Notes: generated by a model not told the origin, from the letters alone. Shown: positions 15,616-23,637, counted from the stretch's first letter. The stretch is 64,000 nt of DNA from Pseudotabrizicola algicola (GCF_010915705.1 NZ_JAAIKE010000001.1:1116001-1180000), one strand, 5' to 3'. Made by a program: numbers and translations.

Positions 15616-17178
15616 TCATACCAGTTCGGGCGGCAAGAACGGCACCGCTGTGCCGAACTTTTCCGCAGCGCGCAGATCGTAAGGCAGAATGAAGCCCTGA
15701 CGCGCTTCGGGGGGGCGCGCGATGTTTGACAGCGCCAGACCCCGCCATGCAGCCACAGCCGTCTGGTCGGCGAAATACGCCGCGCCCGCATGATCCGGCA
15801 GCCAATGGGCCATGCACCGCTGACGCACCTGTGCGACAGCGTCGGGTTCTGTCAGCCGCACGCCCGCCTCGGTATCCCATCGCATCGAACGACCGTTCAG
15901 ATTGGCCGAGCCTATGATGGCCACATGATCGAACACCGACACCTTGGCGTGGATATAGATCAGCGGCGCATCGGCCAGCACATCGCGCCCTGCCGTTTGC
16001 AGCGCCCTGCCCCGCTTTCTCTGCGCCGCGCTGCCGATGAACAGGCGCTTGCCGAAACTGCGCTGCAACCGGCGCAGGCATTGGGCTTGGTGCCATTCGC
16101 CCAACTGGGAGTCGAGCCCCTCGCGCCCGTCAAACGCCAGTTCCTCGGGCGCGCCGGGTAACATCAGGATCAGCCCCAGATCTGGCGATTTTCGGGCGGC
16201 CGCGCAAAGGGCGCGTGTCAGCCCGCCATCCCGAAAATACTGCGTTTCCAGATAGATCAGCCCCTTGGCACGGGAAATCGCGGCGCAATGCGCCTCATAA
16301 ATGGTTTGCACGACCGGCTTTGGACCAAAGCGCACCAAGGGCCTGCGCCGCTGCTTTGACAGAGTCACAAGCAGCGCGCCCGTATCAATGGGGGGCACCA
16401 GACCGGCGGTGACAGCCTCAAACGTCTCCAGATGCCGCGCGGCGTCTGCCGCGACGGGCCCGTCGATCATCACCTGCACGTCGTGCCATGTCTGCGCTGC
16501 GGGACGGGCGTGGTCGTGATCGTCATAGCGCCGCTCGTTCAGATCAAGCCCGCCCACATAAAGCCGCTTGCGGTCAAAAACGGCAATCTTCTGGTGATGC
16601 GTGCCGGGGAACAGGCGCGGCACGGGCCAAAGCCTTGGTCGGACCTGCCCGTCGGCGCGCAGGACTGTCAGATCGACAGCCCCCGGCATGTCGCGCAAGG
16701 CATTCGCGCGAAACTCTGGCGACTGGCGGTTGAGCCAGCGGCACATGCGCCAGACCCGCGCCATGATGACAGGAGAGATCAGAAAGCGCGGGACCGATCC
16801 GGTTTCGGCCGGATGCCGTGCAACCGAGGCACGCAAAACCCCGCCCCCCGGCCCCGCCACCTCGGCGGCGGCCTGCAGCAGACGTATGCTGCGCCACGTG
16901 CTGCGGTGCAGGGCCGCCCGCGCCACAGGGTCGAAATCGGACAACGTGATCGTGATGTTCACCCCGCGCCGAAGGCAGGCGATGACAAGATCATACCAGC
17001 GCGGACCGATTGCCCTTGCCTCGGGCGAGCGCAGGCGGGTTTCGGGATCAAAGACCAGAAAGCTGGCGATGATCTCGGACCGAGCCTCCAGAAAGGCACG
17101 CTCCAGCGCCGGATAGGCTTCGGCGGCGGTGATGAACACTGCCGGGGAACTGGCGTCAGAAAGACCGTCGCTGCGCAT
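15616..17178 (-). CDS. Phospholipase D-superfamily protein with two HKD motifs
   Basis: A 520-residue PLD-superfamily enzyme acting on phosphodiesters, probably a phospholipase or phosphatidyltransferase. Both catalytic motifs are intact: H195-K197-D202 in THHQKIAVFD and H410-K412-D417 in IHAKVSVFDHVAIIGSANLN. No signal peptide or transmembrane helix is evident. I use ATG 17178; a GTG five codons upstream (17193) is possible. It follows the stress kinase on the same strand by about 54 bases with no terminator, so it is probably the distal gene of the nepR-ecfG-kinase operon. That suggests membrane-lipid remodelling under stress (inference). Confidence 0.88.
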   Translation of the reverse strand: MRSDGLSDASSPAVFITAAEAYPALERAFLEARSEIIASFLVFDPETRLRSPEARAIGPRWYDLVIACLRRGVNITITLSDFDPVARAALHRSTWRSIRLLQAAAEVAGPGGGVLRASVARHPAETGSVPRFLISPVIMARVWRMCRWLNRQSPEFRANALRDMPGAVDLTVLRADGQVRPRLWPVPRLFPGTHHQKIAVFDRKRLYVGGLDLNERRYDDHDHARPAAQTWHDVQVMIDGPVAADAARHLETFEAVTAGLVPPIDTGALLVTLSKQRRRPLVRFGPKPVVQTIYEAHCAAISRAKGLIYLETQYFRDGGLTRALCAAARKSPDLGLILMLPGAPEELAFDGREGLDSQLGEWHQAQCLRRLQRSFGKRLFIGSAAQRKRGRALQTAGRDVLADAPLIYIHAKVSVFDHVAIIGSANLNGRSMRWDTEAGVRLTEPDAVAQVRQRCMAHWLPDHAGAAYFADQTAVAAWRGLALSNIARPPEARQGFILPYDLRAAEKFGTAVPFLPPELV

Positions 17179-17232
17179 GTCACTGCCTGTCACAAGAAAA
17201 GACCGTCGCCCGTCCGAAGTGCTGTCCTTGGG

Positions 17233-19035
17233 TCAGGACCCTTCTTCCAGTCTGCCCCCTGCGGTCGCATCGGCCGATTGCGGTGCCGCCCGCTCCTCCG
17301 CCTCGGTCAGAGGGCGCAGAGGGAAATCCATTTCCAGAATGTATTCATCGCCGCGGCGGCCCCGCGTGACCTTGCCGTTGAGCTGTTGCGAGAAAGCGGT
17401 CAGCAATTGTGATCCAAACCCGTCACTGCCTTGCATCGGCGGATCGTCTGCGGTGGCGGCGATTGGCATCAGACTGTTGCCGAGCGAAAATCGCGCCATC
17501 CCGCCCCCGATGCGGTGCAGGCTCAGCCCCACGCGGGAACTGGCCGCCCCACTGTTCCAAGAATGCTTGATGACATTCGCCATGCCTTCGGTCAGGAACA
17601 ACGCCAGAGGCACCGCCTGATCAGGCGTCAGCCGGATATCATCCACCGATGCATCGAGGTCAAAGCGCCGCCCGGGGGCCGATCCAATGCGCAGCAGATC
17701 CCCCGCGACACGTGGAAGCAGCTCATCGGCACGAACATCGGTCAGACCGCTGGTCTGGTAAAGCTCGCGGTGCACGGTGGCGAGACTGATCACCCGGTCC
17801 TGCACCGTGCGCATCGCGTCCTTCGCTTCGCTGGTGCGCGCACTGCGAAGCTGCATATTCAGAATGGATGCAATAAGTTGCAGGTTGTTCTTCACGCGGT
17901 GATGCACTTCGCGCAGCAGCACTTCCTTCTGGTGGATCGTGTTCTCCAGATCGGCCTCGTTGCGCACGACGGCTTCGGTCATCCGCTCATAGGCGAGCCC
18001 CACCAGACGCAACTCCAGCGCCGCCCCCTTCATGTCGAGATCGGGCAACTGCCTTTCCCCCGCAGCAAAGGCCGTGATCCGGTCGCGCAGCAGGCGCACA
18101 TGGCGCAGCACTTGGCTTTCCGATGCCAACCATGCCACCAGAAGACTGGCCGCCCACATCAGCATGGGAAACACAAAGGCCGGAAAGGCCCCTTCCAGAA
18201 TGGTGTTGTCCAAGCGGTTGGCAGGCCAGGAGCCGACCAGATACAGCGTCCCCACCTGAAGCGGCACCACGGCAAAGGCCCGCCGCTCGCCGCTCGGGGT
18301 TTCCGCGACAAAACTCTTGCCGCCTGTTTTGAAATAGCTTGTCAGATCACGCCCGACCGGCAGGCTCTGCCCCGCATCATCCATCCCGATCGACGACGTC
18401 AGCAAAGACCCCTGCGCGTCAAAGGTCATCAGCGCCAGAGGTTGCGCATCCTCGCCCTTGGTTGCACGCGTCGCCTGATCGAGCGCGGTATGCGGCAAGG
18501 AGACGAAGGCAAAACCGCTGAGTGCGCCCGCAGCGCCCACGACCGGATGCGAGACGATCAGGACAGAGGTCTTTGACACCGGACCATAGGGATTGACCGC
18601 GATCTTAGGCCCCGGATCGGTCATCAACTGCGCCATCGCCTCGGTGCCAGACAGGTCGCGCGTCTCGTTTCGGGCACCGCAAAGCATCTGGCCGTCGGTG
18701 TTGACGTAACCGGCAAAGGTCACCAGCCCTATGTTGGCCTGCACAACGTTGTCCATCAGACGGCGGCAGGAGGCAATGCCCGCCTCATCCCCGTCTTCCA
18801 GAACCGTGGGAAGGACAGCCGCAAGCGTTGCGGATTTAGCCTGCGCTTTCACGATCTCGGCGATCAGGGGATTGGCCGCGATCAGGGTTTCGCCCTTGAT
18901 CACGTTGGTCACCCGCGCTTCCGCCAGTTTCGCGGTCTGCAAACCCTGAACATAGCTGAGGATGGCGAGCGGCAAGAGCGCCACCCCCATCACAGCCATC
19001 AGTCTGAACCCAAGCCCTGCAAACCGCCGCGGCAT
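17233..19035 (-). CDS. Sensor histidine kinase (HisKA_2) of the general stress response locus
   Basis: Membrane sensor kinase of 600 residues. Transmembrane helices near residues 10-32 and 282-304 flank a periplasmic sensor domain of about 250 residues (Cache-like by position). A HAMP-like linker follows, then HisKA_2 with REVHHRVKNNLQLIASILNM (phospho-His about 379) and a degenerate HATPase domain (LTEGMANVIKHSWN as N box). The start at 19035 is chosen because AAGGAGG lies five bases upstream; an ATG at 19053 overlaps the ecfG stop. Its position after ecfG makes it the likely kinase for PhyR, as in PhyK-type systems. Confidence 0.9.
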   Translation of the reverse strand: MPRRFAGLGFRLMAVMGVALLPLAILSYVQGLQTAKLAEARVTNVIKGETLIAANPLIAEIVKAQAKSATLAAVLPTVLEDGDEAGIASCRRLMDNVVQANIGLVTFAGYVNTDGQMLCGARNETRDLSGTEAMAQLMTDPGPKIAVNPYGPVSKTSVLIVSHPVVGAAGALSGFAFVSLPHTALDQATRATKGEDAQPLALMTFDAQGSLLTSSIGMDDAGQSLPVGRDLTSYFKTGGKSFVAETPSGERRAFAVVPLQVGTLYLVGSWPANRLDNTILEGAFPAFVFPMLMWAASLLVAWLASESQVLRHVRLLRDRITAFAAGERQLPDLDMKGAALELRLVGLAYERMTEAVVRNEADLENTIHQKEVLLREVHHRVKNNLQLIASILNMQLRSARTSEAKDAMRTVQDRVISLATVHRELYQTSGLTDVRADELLPRVAGDLLRIGSAPGRRFDLDASVDDIRLTPDQAVPLALFLTEGMANVIKHSWNSGAASSRVGLSLHRIGGGMARFSLGNSLMPIAATADDPPMQGSDGFGSQLLTAFSQQLNGKVTRGRRGDEYILEMDFPLRPLTEAEERAAPQSADATAGGRLEEGS

Positions 19036-19049
19036 TGCGGCCTCCTTCG

Positions 19050-19625
19050 TCATGCGGCTTGAATGCCCGACCGACCCATCACGGCAAGGGTGGCTCCGGA
19101 TTGCTCCGCCAGAATGTCCTCACCCTCGGCAAGGCCCAGCATTTCGCACAACTTGGCCCGCGCGCGGTTGGCGCGGCTTTTTGCGGTTCCCACCGCCACG
19201 CCCATCATCTGCGCGGCCTCCTCATAGGAATAGCCATTCGCGCCCACCAGAATAAGCACTTCGCGATGCTCCGGAGAAAGCCTGTCGAACGCATTGCTGA
19301 AATCGGTGAAGGCAAGGCGACCGTCATGATGCGGCTTTTCGAACATCGACGCGGCATGCACCCCGTCGGTGTCCGACACCTCGCGGCGGGTCTTGCGCTT
19401 GGACGAAAAGAACGTGTTGCGCAAAATGGTGAACAGCCATGCGCGCATGTCCGTCCCCACAGTGAACTTGTCTATGTTGGACCAGGCTTTCAGGATGGTT
19501 TCCTGAACCAGATCGTCGGCTTCACTGACGTTGCGGGTCAGAGAGATCGCGAAGGCGCGCAAGGAGGGAATGTGGTTTGCCATCTCGTCGCGCGGGTCCA
19601 TGTGGGCCACGGGCACGGATGTCAT
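19050..19625 (-). CDS. ecfG: EcfG-family ECF sigma factor (general stress response)
   Basis: Alternative sigma factor that directs RNA polymerase to general-stress promoters. The 191 residues contain region 2 (ADDLVQETILKAWSNIDKF and GTDMRAWLFTILRNTFFS) and region 4 (LSPEHREVLILVGANGYSYE with the helix-turn-helix MGVAVGTAKSRANRARAKL). The spacing and motifs are those of EcfG/SigT rather than other ECF groups. The start ATG overlaps the nepR stop as ATGA, with AAGGAG inside the end of nepR. Seven exact or near-exact cognate promoters occur within 10 kb of this gene. Confidence 0.95.
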   Translation of the reverse strand: MTSVPVAHMDPRDEMANHIPSLRAFAISLTRNVSEADDLVQETILKAWSNIDKFTVGTDMRAWLFTILRNTFFSSKRKTRREVSDTDGVHAASMFEKPHHDGRLAFTDFSNAFDRLSPEHREVLILVGANGYSYEEAAQMMGVAVGTAKSRANRARAKLCEMLGLAEGEDILAEQSGATLAVMGRSGIQAA

Positions 19626-19783
19626 TTCCCGGACTCCTTCGCCTTGAGTTGCTCAAGCAGCAGCTTGAACCGATCCGGAACATCCTCCTTGAGGGCGTTT
19701 TCATAGACGCGTTTCAGGTTTTCATCGATGTCCTTTCGCAAACTGGACTTCTGGTTGTCACCCGACATATGTTCCATCATCAT
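19622..19783 (-). CDS. nepR: NepR, anti-sigma factor of EcfG
   Basis: Small anti-sigma factor that holds EcfG until phosphorylated PhyR titrates it away. The 53-residue product carries the diagnostic NepR core IDENLKRVYENALKEDVPDR followed by FKLLLEQLKAKESG. Three consecutive ATG codons (19783, 19780, 19777) and another at 19768 could serve as start; the first is used here. It is short enough to be missed by routine ORF calling. It overlaps ecfG by four bases, so the two are translated in balance, and it is divergent from phyR across two overlapping EcfG promoters. Confidence 0.95.
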   Translation of the reverse strand: MMMEHMSGDNQKSSLRKDIDENLKRVYENALKEDVPDRFKLLLEQLKAKESGK

Positions 19784-19812
19784 GATACTCTACTGGTCCC
19801 GCATTTATTCAT

Positions 19813-19838
19813 GGAACCGAACGCGGCGCCAGTGCGTT
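19813..19838 (+). promoter_or_regulatory. EcfG-type promoter of phyR
   Basis: GGAAC (19813-19817) and CGTT (19835-19838) are separated by 17 bases and lie 35 bases before the phyR ATG. It overlaps the opposite promoter 19820-19845 by 19 bases. Confidence 0.92.
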
Positions 19839-19845
19839 TGGTTCC
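19820..19845 (-). promoter_or_regulatory. EcfG-type promoter of nepR-ecfG
   Basis: On the minus strand GGAAC (19845-19841) and CGTT (19823-19820) are separated by 17 bases and lie 37 bases before the first nepR ATG. It shares its core with the phyR promoter, so the pair forms an imperfect palindrome. Confidence 0.92.
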
Positions 19846-19872
19846 GTAGAAATTGAAACTGGGGAGAAAATA

Positions 19873-20682
19873 ATGAGTGCCTCTGCGACCTTCGATCTGA
19901 CGTCGGCAATTGCCGCCGACTTGCCCTTCCTGCGTCGCTATGCACGCGCCCTGACGGGAAGCCAGGATTCCGGTGACCGTTATGCCGCCGCGACGCTGGA
20001 AAGCATCCTGATCGAAGATACGCCCGTGCGCGAAGCCTCGACACCGCGCATCGGGCTGTTCCATTGCTTCCACCGCGTCTGGGCCAGCGCGGGCGCACCT
20101 CTGGAAACCGATGATGACATTCTTGCCAAGCGGGCGCAGGTGCATATGGCGGGCTTGACCCCCAATTCGCGCGAAGCGCTGCTTCTGCATGCCATCGAAG
20201 GGTTTGACCGCCCCGCGATCGCCGAAATCATGGATCATGACGAGGCCGAGGTGCAAAGCCTGCTGGATGCCGCGATCCGCGAGATGGAAGCCTCCGTCAC
20301 CGGCAAGGTGATGGTGATCGAGGACGAGGCGATCATCGCGATGGATATCGTCGATATCGTTGGCCAGATCGGTCACAAGGTCACGGGCGTGGCCCGCACC
20401 CACCGCGAGGCCGTGGAACTGGCCGCGCGCGAGCGTCCCGATCTTATCCTGTCCGATATCCAGCTTGCCGATGACTCGTCCGGCATCGAGGCGGTGAATG
20501 ATATTCTGGCCCAGTTCGAAGATATTCCGGTTATCTTCATCACCGCCTTCCCCGAGCGGCTGCTGACAGGCGACAAGCCCGAGCCCGCCTTCCTGATCAC
20601 CAAGCCGTTTTCGGAAGAACAGGTGCGCTCGGCGGTCAGTCAGGCCATGTTCTTTGCCTCGACCGAAACCCTTCACGCCTAA
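19873..20682 (+). CDS. phyR: PhyR, anti-anti-sigma response regulator
   Basis: Central regulator of the general stress response. The N-terminal half (1-140) is a sigma-like domain that mimics EcfG and binds NepR, with region-4-like LTPNSREALLLHAIEGFDRP. The C-terminal half is a receiver domain with acidic E150/D151, phosphoacceptor D195 (LILSDIQLAD), T224 and K244 (LITKPF). The length of 269 residues is typical. It has its own EcfG promoter, giving positive feedback, and a terminator 24 bases after the stop. Confidence 0.96.
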   Translation: MSASATFDLTSAIAADLPFLRRYARALTGSQDSGDRYAAATLESILIEDTPVREASTPRIGLFHCFHRVWASAGAPLETDDDILAKRAQVHMAGLTPNSREALLLHAIEGFDRPAIAEIMDHDEAEVQSLLDAAIREMEASVTGKVMVIEDEAIIAMDIVDIVGQIGHKVTGVARTHREAVELAARERPDLILSDIQLADDSSGIEAVNDILAQFEDIPVIFITAFPERLLTGDKPEPAFLITKPFSEEQVRSAVSQAMFFASTETLHA

Positions 20683-20706
20683 GTTAAAAGTTCACACACA
20701 GACTTG

Positions 20707-20736
20707 CGCCTGCCCTCTGTGGCAGGCGTTTTTTAT
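20707..20736 (+). terminator. Rho-independent terminator of phyR
   Basis: An 8-bp stem CGCCTGCC/GGCAGGCG (20707-20714 with 20721-20728) has a six-base loop and is followed directly by TTTTTTATT. Confidence 0.9.
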
Positions 20737-20755
20737 TGCGCCACATGCGCTGTTG

Positions 20756-20781
20756 GGAACCCGCCGGAAGAGGTCTGCGTT
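20756..20781 (+). promoter_or_regulatory. EcfG-type promoter of the secreted-protein gene
   Basis: GGAAC (20756-20760) and CGTT (20778-20781) are separated by 17 bases, 55 bases before the ATG at 20837 and immediately after the phyR terminator. The gene is therefore an independent member of the EcfG regulon. Confidence 0.88.
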
Positions 20782-20836
20782 GTAAAGGCAAGCGAAGGCA
20801 CCGCCTTGCGCATCCCACTTGTGAAAGGATCTTACC

Positions 20837-21319
20837 ATGTTCCGCAACGTCCTTATGGCCACCACGGCCCTCTTCCTCGCCAATGCCGCATATGCGCAGG
20901 ACACGACGGTGAGAGAAGTCGCAGTCACCGCTGACATCACCGCAATTTCGAATGCCGAAGCCGCAAGCTTCTGGTCCAACACCGCAAGCGATCTGCAAAA
21001 TGCCATCGTCGCCCGTCTGGTGGACCGCACCGCCGAAGACGGGGTGCGCATCAGCGTCGATATTGACGAGCTGTCGCTGGCCAATTCGTTCCAGAACCAG
21101 CTTGGTCTTGAAGATGCCGTGATGGTCGGCATGGTGAACGTTTCGAGCGAAACAGACAACACCAAGTTCGACACCTATGAACTCACCGTCACCGCGCTGA
21201 CCGCTCAGGCTTTTGCCGTCGACGGCACTGTGCTTGAAGGCGCTTTCACCGACACCCCGGAATACTATGCTGCCCTGATCGCCGCTTTTGCCGATGGCGT
21301 CGTGACCCGCTTGAAGTAA
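20837..21319 (+). CDS. Secreted or periplasmic protein of unknown function
   Basis: A 160-residue exported protein. Residues 1-20 (MFRNVLMATTALFLANAAYA) are a Sec signal peptide with cleavage before QDTT. The mature region alternates short strands and helices (ISVDIDELSLANSF; AVMVGMVNVSSETDN; KFDTYELTVTALTAQ) and ends FADGVVTRLK. There are no cysteines and no catalytic signature. No family recognised. It has an exact EcfG promoter and its own terminator, so it is probably strongly stress-induced in the periplasm. Confidence 0.85.
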   Translation: MFRNVLMATTALFLANAAYAQDTTVREVAVTADITAISNAEAASFWSNTASDLQNAIVARLVDRTAEDGVRISVDIDELSLANSFQNQLGLEDAVMVGMVNVSSETDNTKFDTYELTVTALTAQAFAVDGTVLEGAFTDTPEYYAALIAAFADGVVTRLK

Positions 21320-21341
21320 GTCGTTGACGATCCCAGACAAA

Positions 21342-21368
21342 AGCCCCGGAGCGATCCGGGGCTTTTTT
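21342..21368 (+). terminator. Bidirectional Rho-independent terminator
   Basis: A 9-bp stem AGCCCCGGA/TCCGGGGCT (21342-21350 with 21355-21363) has a GCGA tetraloop. It is followed by TTTTT on the plus strand and by TTTTGTC on the minus strand, so it can end both the secreted-protein gene and dps. Confidence 0.9.
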
Positions 21369-21408
21369 CGTATTGTGGGTCGGGGCGATGCACGCCCCGA
21401 CGCTGGGG

Positions 21409-21903
21409 TCACTTTGCCGTTGCGCGCAGCATCCACGCAGCCTTTTCGTGAAAGGCGCAGCGGGCGGTCAACAGATCGGCAGTCGCCACATCCTCGCCCT
21501 TTTCGGCGCGGGCGATCACGTCACGCATCCGGCGCACCACTTCTTCATGGGCCGCGGCAAGGTCTTCCACCATTTCTTGGGCCGAACCAAGCTTTGCCGG
21601 ATCTTTCACGCAAGACAGCTTGCTGATCTCCGACAGTTGATACGGTGCGATCCGGCCCAAGGCGCGGATACGCTCTGCCAGATCATCGGCGGCCTGAAAC
21701 AGATTGGTGTATTGCTCTTCCGTCAGCACATGGATCGAATGGAACAAGGGGCCTTCGACGTTCCAATGAACGGCATGGGTCTTGAACAGCAAACGATAGG
21801 TGTCGGACAGGGCTTCGCTAAGACCCTGCGCAATGGCGATAACGCCCGTGATACCGGTGTTGATCTTGTCTGCCGCCGGAACGGCCTTGAGTGCTTCAGA
21901 CAC
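21409..21903 (-). CDS. dps: Dps, DNA-protection ferritin-like protein
   Basis: Dodecameric mini-ferritin that oxidises and stores iron with peroxide and protects DNA in starved or stressed cells. The 164 residues contain the inter-subunit ferroxidase centre: THAVHWNVEGPLFHSIHVL (His and Glu ligands) and the Asp/Glu pair in ADDLAERIRALG. The N-terminus is short and only weakly basic. An EcfG promoter lies 53 bases upstream (21956-21981), inside the end of the neighbouring GGDEF gene. It shares a bidirectional terminator with the gene at 20837. Confidence 0.95.
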   Translation of the reverse strand: MSEALKAVPAADKINTGITGVIAIAQGLSEALSDTYRLLFKTHAVHWNVEGPLFHSIHVLTEEQYTNLFQAADDLAERIRALGRIAPYQLSEISKLSCVKDPAKLGSAQEMVEDLAAAHEEVVRRMRDVIARAEKGEDVATADLLTARCAFHEKAAWMLRATAK

Positions 21904-21951
21904 TGGGATTCCTTTCCTTCACGCGCCGCCGGAAGTGGCCGCGCTCTGCCT

Positions 21952-23016
21952 TCAGAACGCCCGCGCAGCAGGCACAGTTCCTTGGCCAGAAGCCAGTTCA
22001 TCTGAAAACGCCATCATCCGGCCGCGTCCGGCACGCTTGGCAGCGTAAAGCGCAAGGTCCGCATCTTGCAGCATCGCTTCTGCAGTCGGCGCGGCGTAGC
22101 GGGTGGAAATGGTCAGCCCCACACTGGCCCCGATCTGGCAAAGATGCCCTTCATAGGGAATGGGCCGCGAAAGCGCCGCGATGATCCGGCCGGCCACCGC
22201 GCCAAGGCGGGCAGCATCGGTCATCCCCGGCAGCAGGATCACGAATTCATCGCCGCCCACCCGCGCCACCAGATCACCCGTCCGCGTTTCCGCGGCCAAG
22301 ACCTGCGCCACAACGCGCAGCACCTGATCCCCTGCCCCGTGACCCAAGGTGTCATTCACCGCCTTGAAGCGATCAAGGTCCAGATGCATCAGCGCAAAAG
22401 GAAGCGCATCCGCTATCGCCTGCGCCAGCCGCAGGTCAAGCGCGCGGCGGTTGCGCAGGCCGGTCAGCGTATCGGTCATGGCCTGCGCCTCTGCCTCGGA
22501 CTTGGCCCCTTGCAGCCGCAGGTTCAGGCGCTGCAACTCTCCCAGAACGGCGCGCTTGACCTCGACCAGATACAGCAGTTCCACCGTCAGGTCGGTGGCC
22601 GCGAAGTCGGCATCGGTGAGTGCATGGGTGCGGACGGCATCCACAACGCCAATGCCGAATGACAGGTTCATGACCAGCCCGCCCGCGTCATCGCAAAGCG
22701 CCAGCCCCCGAAACTCTGCCCCGCCCCCCCTCAGCCCGAGATGCAACCGCTCTCCCTGACGGGCATGAAGGGCGGCTGCGGTTGTGACCCCCGACGGGCG
22801 GCAAACCTCGAACAGATCAAAAAAGTCCAGCCCGAGGATGGCCGCATCCTCCACCGCAGCCCTGCGGACAATTTTTGCCAAGGTCGGGCCAAGCGCGGTG
22901 ATCTGGCCGCTGGCAGACAGGGCCAGATGCATCGGCATCAGCCGGTCCAGCGATCCTTTGGGCAGAACGAGCCGTGCCGCGCCCTGCCCCCGGCCTTGAG
23001 CGGCTTGCCTAGCCAT
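21952..23016 (-). CDS. Diguanylate cyclase with HNOBA-type N-terminal domain
   Basis: Predicted diguanylate cyclase making cyclic di-GMP, 354 residues. Residues about 20-160 match the haem-NO-binding-associated (HNOBA) domain: MPMHLALSASGQITALGPTL, LGLDFFDLFEVCRPSG and FRGLALCDDAGGLVMNLSFG. A short signalling helix (150-178) leads to the GGDEF domain, with DLDRFKAVNDTLGHGAGD, intact GGDEF at 254-258 and an inhibitory-site RTGD at 245-248. It lies 15 bases after the H-NOX-like gene on the same strand, so the two proteins probably form a sensor-output pair. Confidence 0.9.
   Translation of the reverse strand: MARQAAQGRGQGAARLVLPKGSLDRLMPMHLALSASGQITALGPTLAKIVRRAAVEDAAILGLDFFDLFEVCRPSGVTTAAALHARQGERLHLGLRGGGAEFRGLALCDDAGGLVMNLSFGIGVVDAVRTHALTDADFAATDLTVELLYLVEVKRAVLGELQRLNLRLQGAKSEAEAQAMTDTLTGLRNRRALDLRLAQAIADALPFALMHLDLDRFKAVNDTLGHGAGDQVLRVVAQVLAAETRTGDLVARVGGDEFVILLPGMTDAARLGAVAGRIIAALSRPIPYEGHLCQIGASVGLTISTRYAAPTAEAMLQDADLALYAAKRAGRGRMMAFSDELASGQGTVPAARAF
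21956..21981 (-). promoter_or_regulatory. EcfG-type promoter of dps
   Basis: Minus-strand GGAAC (21981-21977) and CGTT (21959-21956) with a 17-base spacer. The whole element lies within the last ten codons of the GGDEF gene (ends 21952), so dps can be transcribed independently of it. Confidence 0.87.
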
Positions 23017-23031
23017 CAGCGTCCCCTTGCA

Positions 23032-23637
23032 TCATGGCGCCCCCACCGCCAGATCAAAACGGCGGCCCTGGGAATGGGCCTCGTCCAGCAGAAGAACCGA
23101 AATCACATCGCGCCCCTGCCGCGACGCCGCCATGTCGAGCAGCACCAGCGCGCCGTAATCATCGGCCATCGCCCGCAGCAGACCGATCAGGATAAACCCC
23201 GCCCCGGCAAACGGCGGCACCGCAAGAATGGCGAATTGACCGCCCCCCCTGTCCTCCAGATACAGGGCGGGCAAATGCAGATCCGGCAGGGCAAGGCGGG
23301 CGCGGTCCGGCAGTTCCTCGAGCGAGTGCAGGAAATCGCGAAAACTCACCCCGCCAAAACGCAGCAGGCGGCGCAAACCGTCCCGCTCCCGCTGCGAAAC
23401 AAGGGCGGTGCCAAGATCCTCCAGTATCGATTCCCGCGCGCGCCCCAGTTCGGCACAGGCCGCGTTCAGCACTGCGTCGGTCAACCCCGGATCATAGCTC
23501 AGCAACGGCTCGAAACTGTCAAATGGCAGGCGCGCGCGCTGAACCACCCGCTGCCAAAGCGCCGCGCCGTGCCGCCGCTTCAGAAAATCTTCCAGCGCGC
23601 GATTGATCAGCCCCAGCACGGAAAGCCCCTGTTTCAT
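23032..23637 (-). CDS. H-NOX (HNOB)-like protein lacking the haem ligand
   Basis: A 201-residue protein whose helical first half and beta-rich second half follow the H-NOX/HNOB layout (INRALEDFLKRRHGAALWQR; FGGVSFRDFLHSLEELP; FILIGLLRAMADDYG). Where H-NOX proteins have the haem-ligating His (NLDEVH in Thermoanaerobacter) this one has Pro110 (SLEELP). The haem-propionate motif YxSxR is replaced by V140, P142 and A144. Haem binding in the normal way is therefore not expected. It is translated just before the HNOBA-GGDEF gene, its probable partner. The assignment is by motif alignment by eye. Confidence 0.75.
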   Translation of the reverse strand: MKQGLSVLGLINRALEDFLKRRHGAALWQRVVQRARLPFDSFEPLLSYDPGLTDAVLNAACAELGRARESILEDLGTALVSQRERDGLRRLLRFGGVSFRDFLHSLEELPDRARLALPDLHLPALYLEDRGGGQFAILAVPPFAGAGFILIGLLRAMADDYGALVLLDMAASRQGRDVISVLLLDEAHSQGRRFDLAVGAP

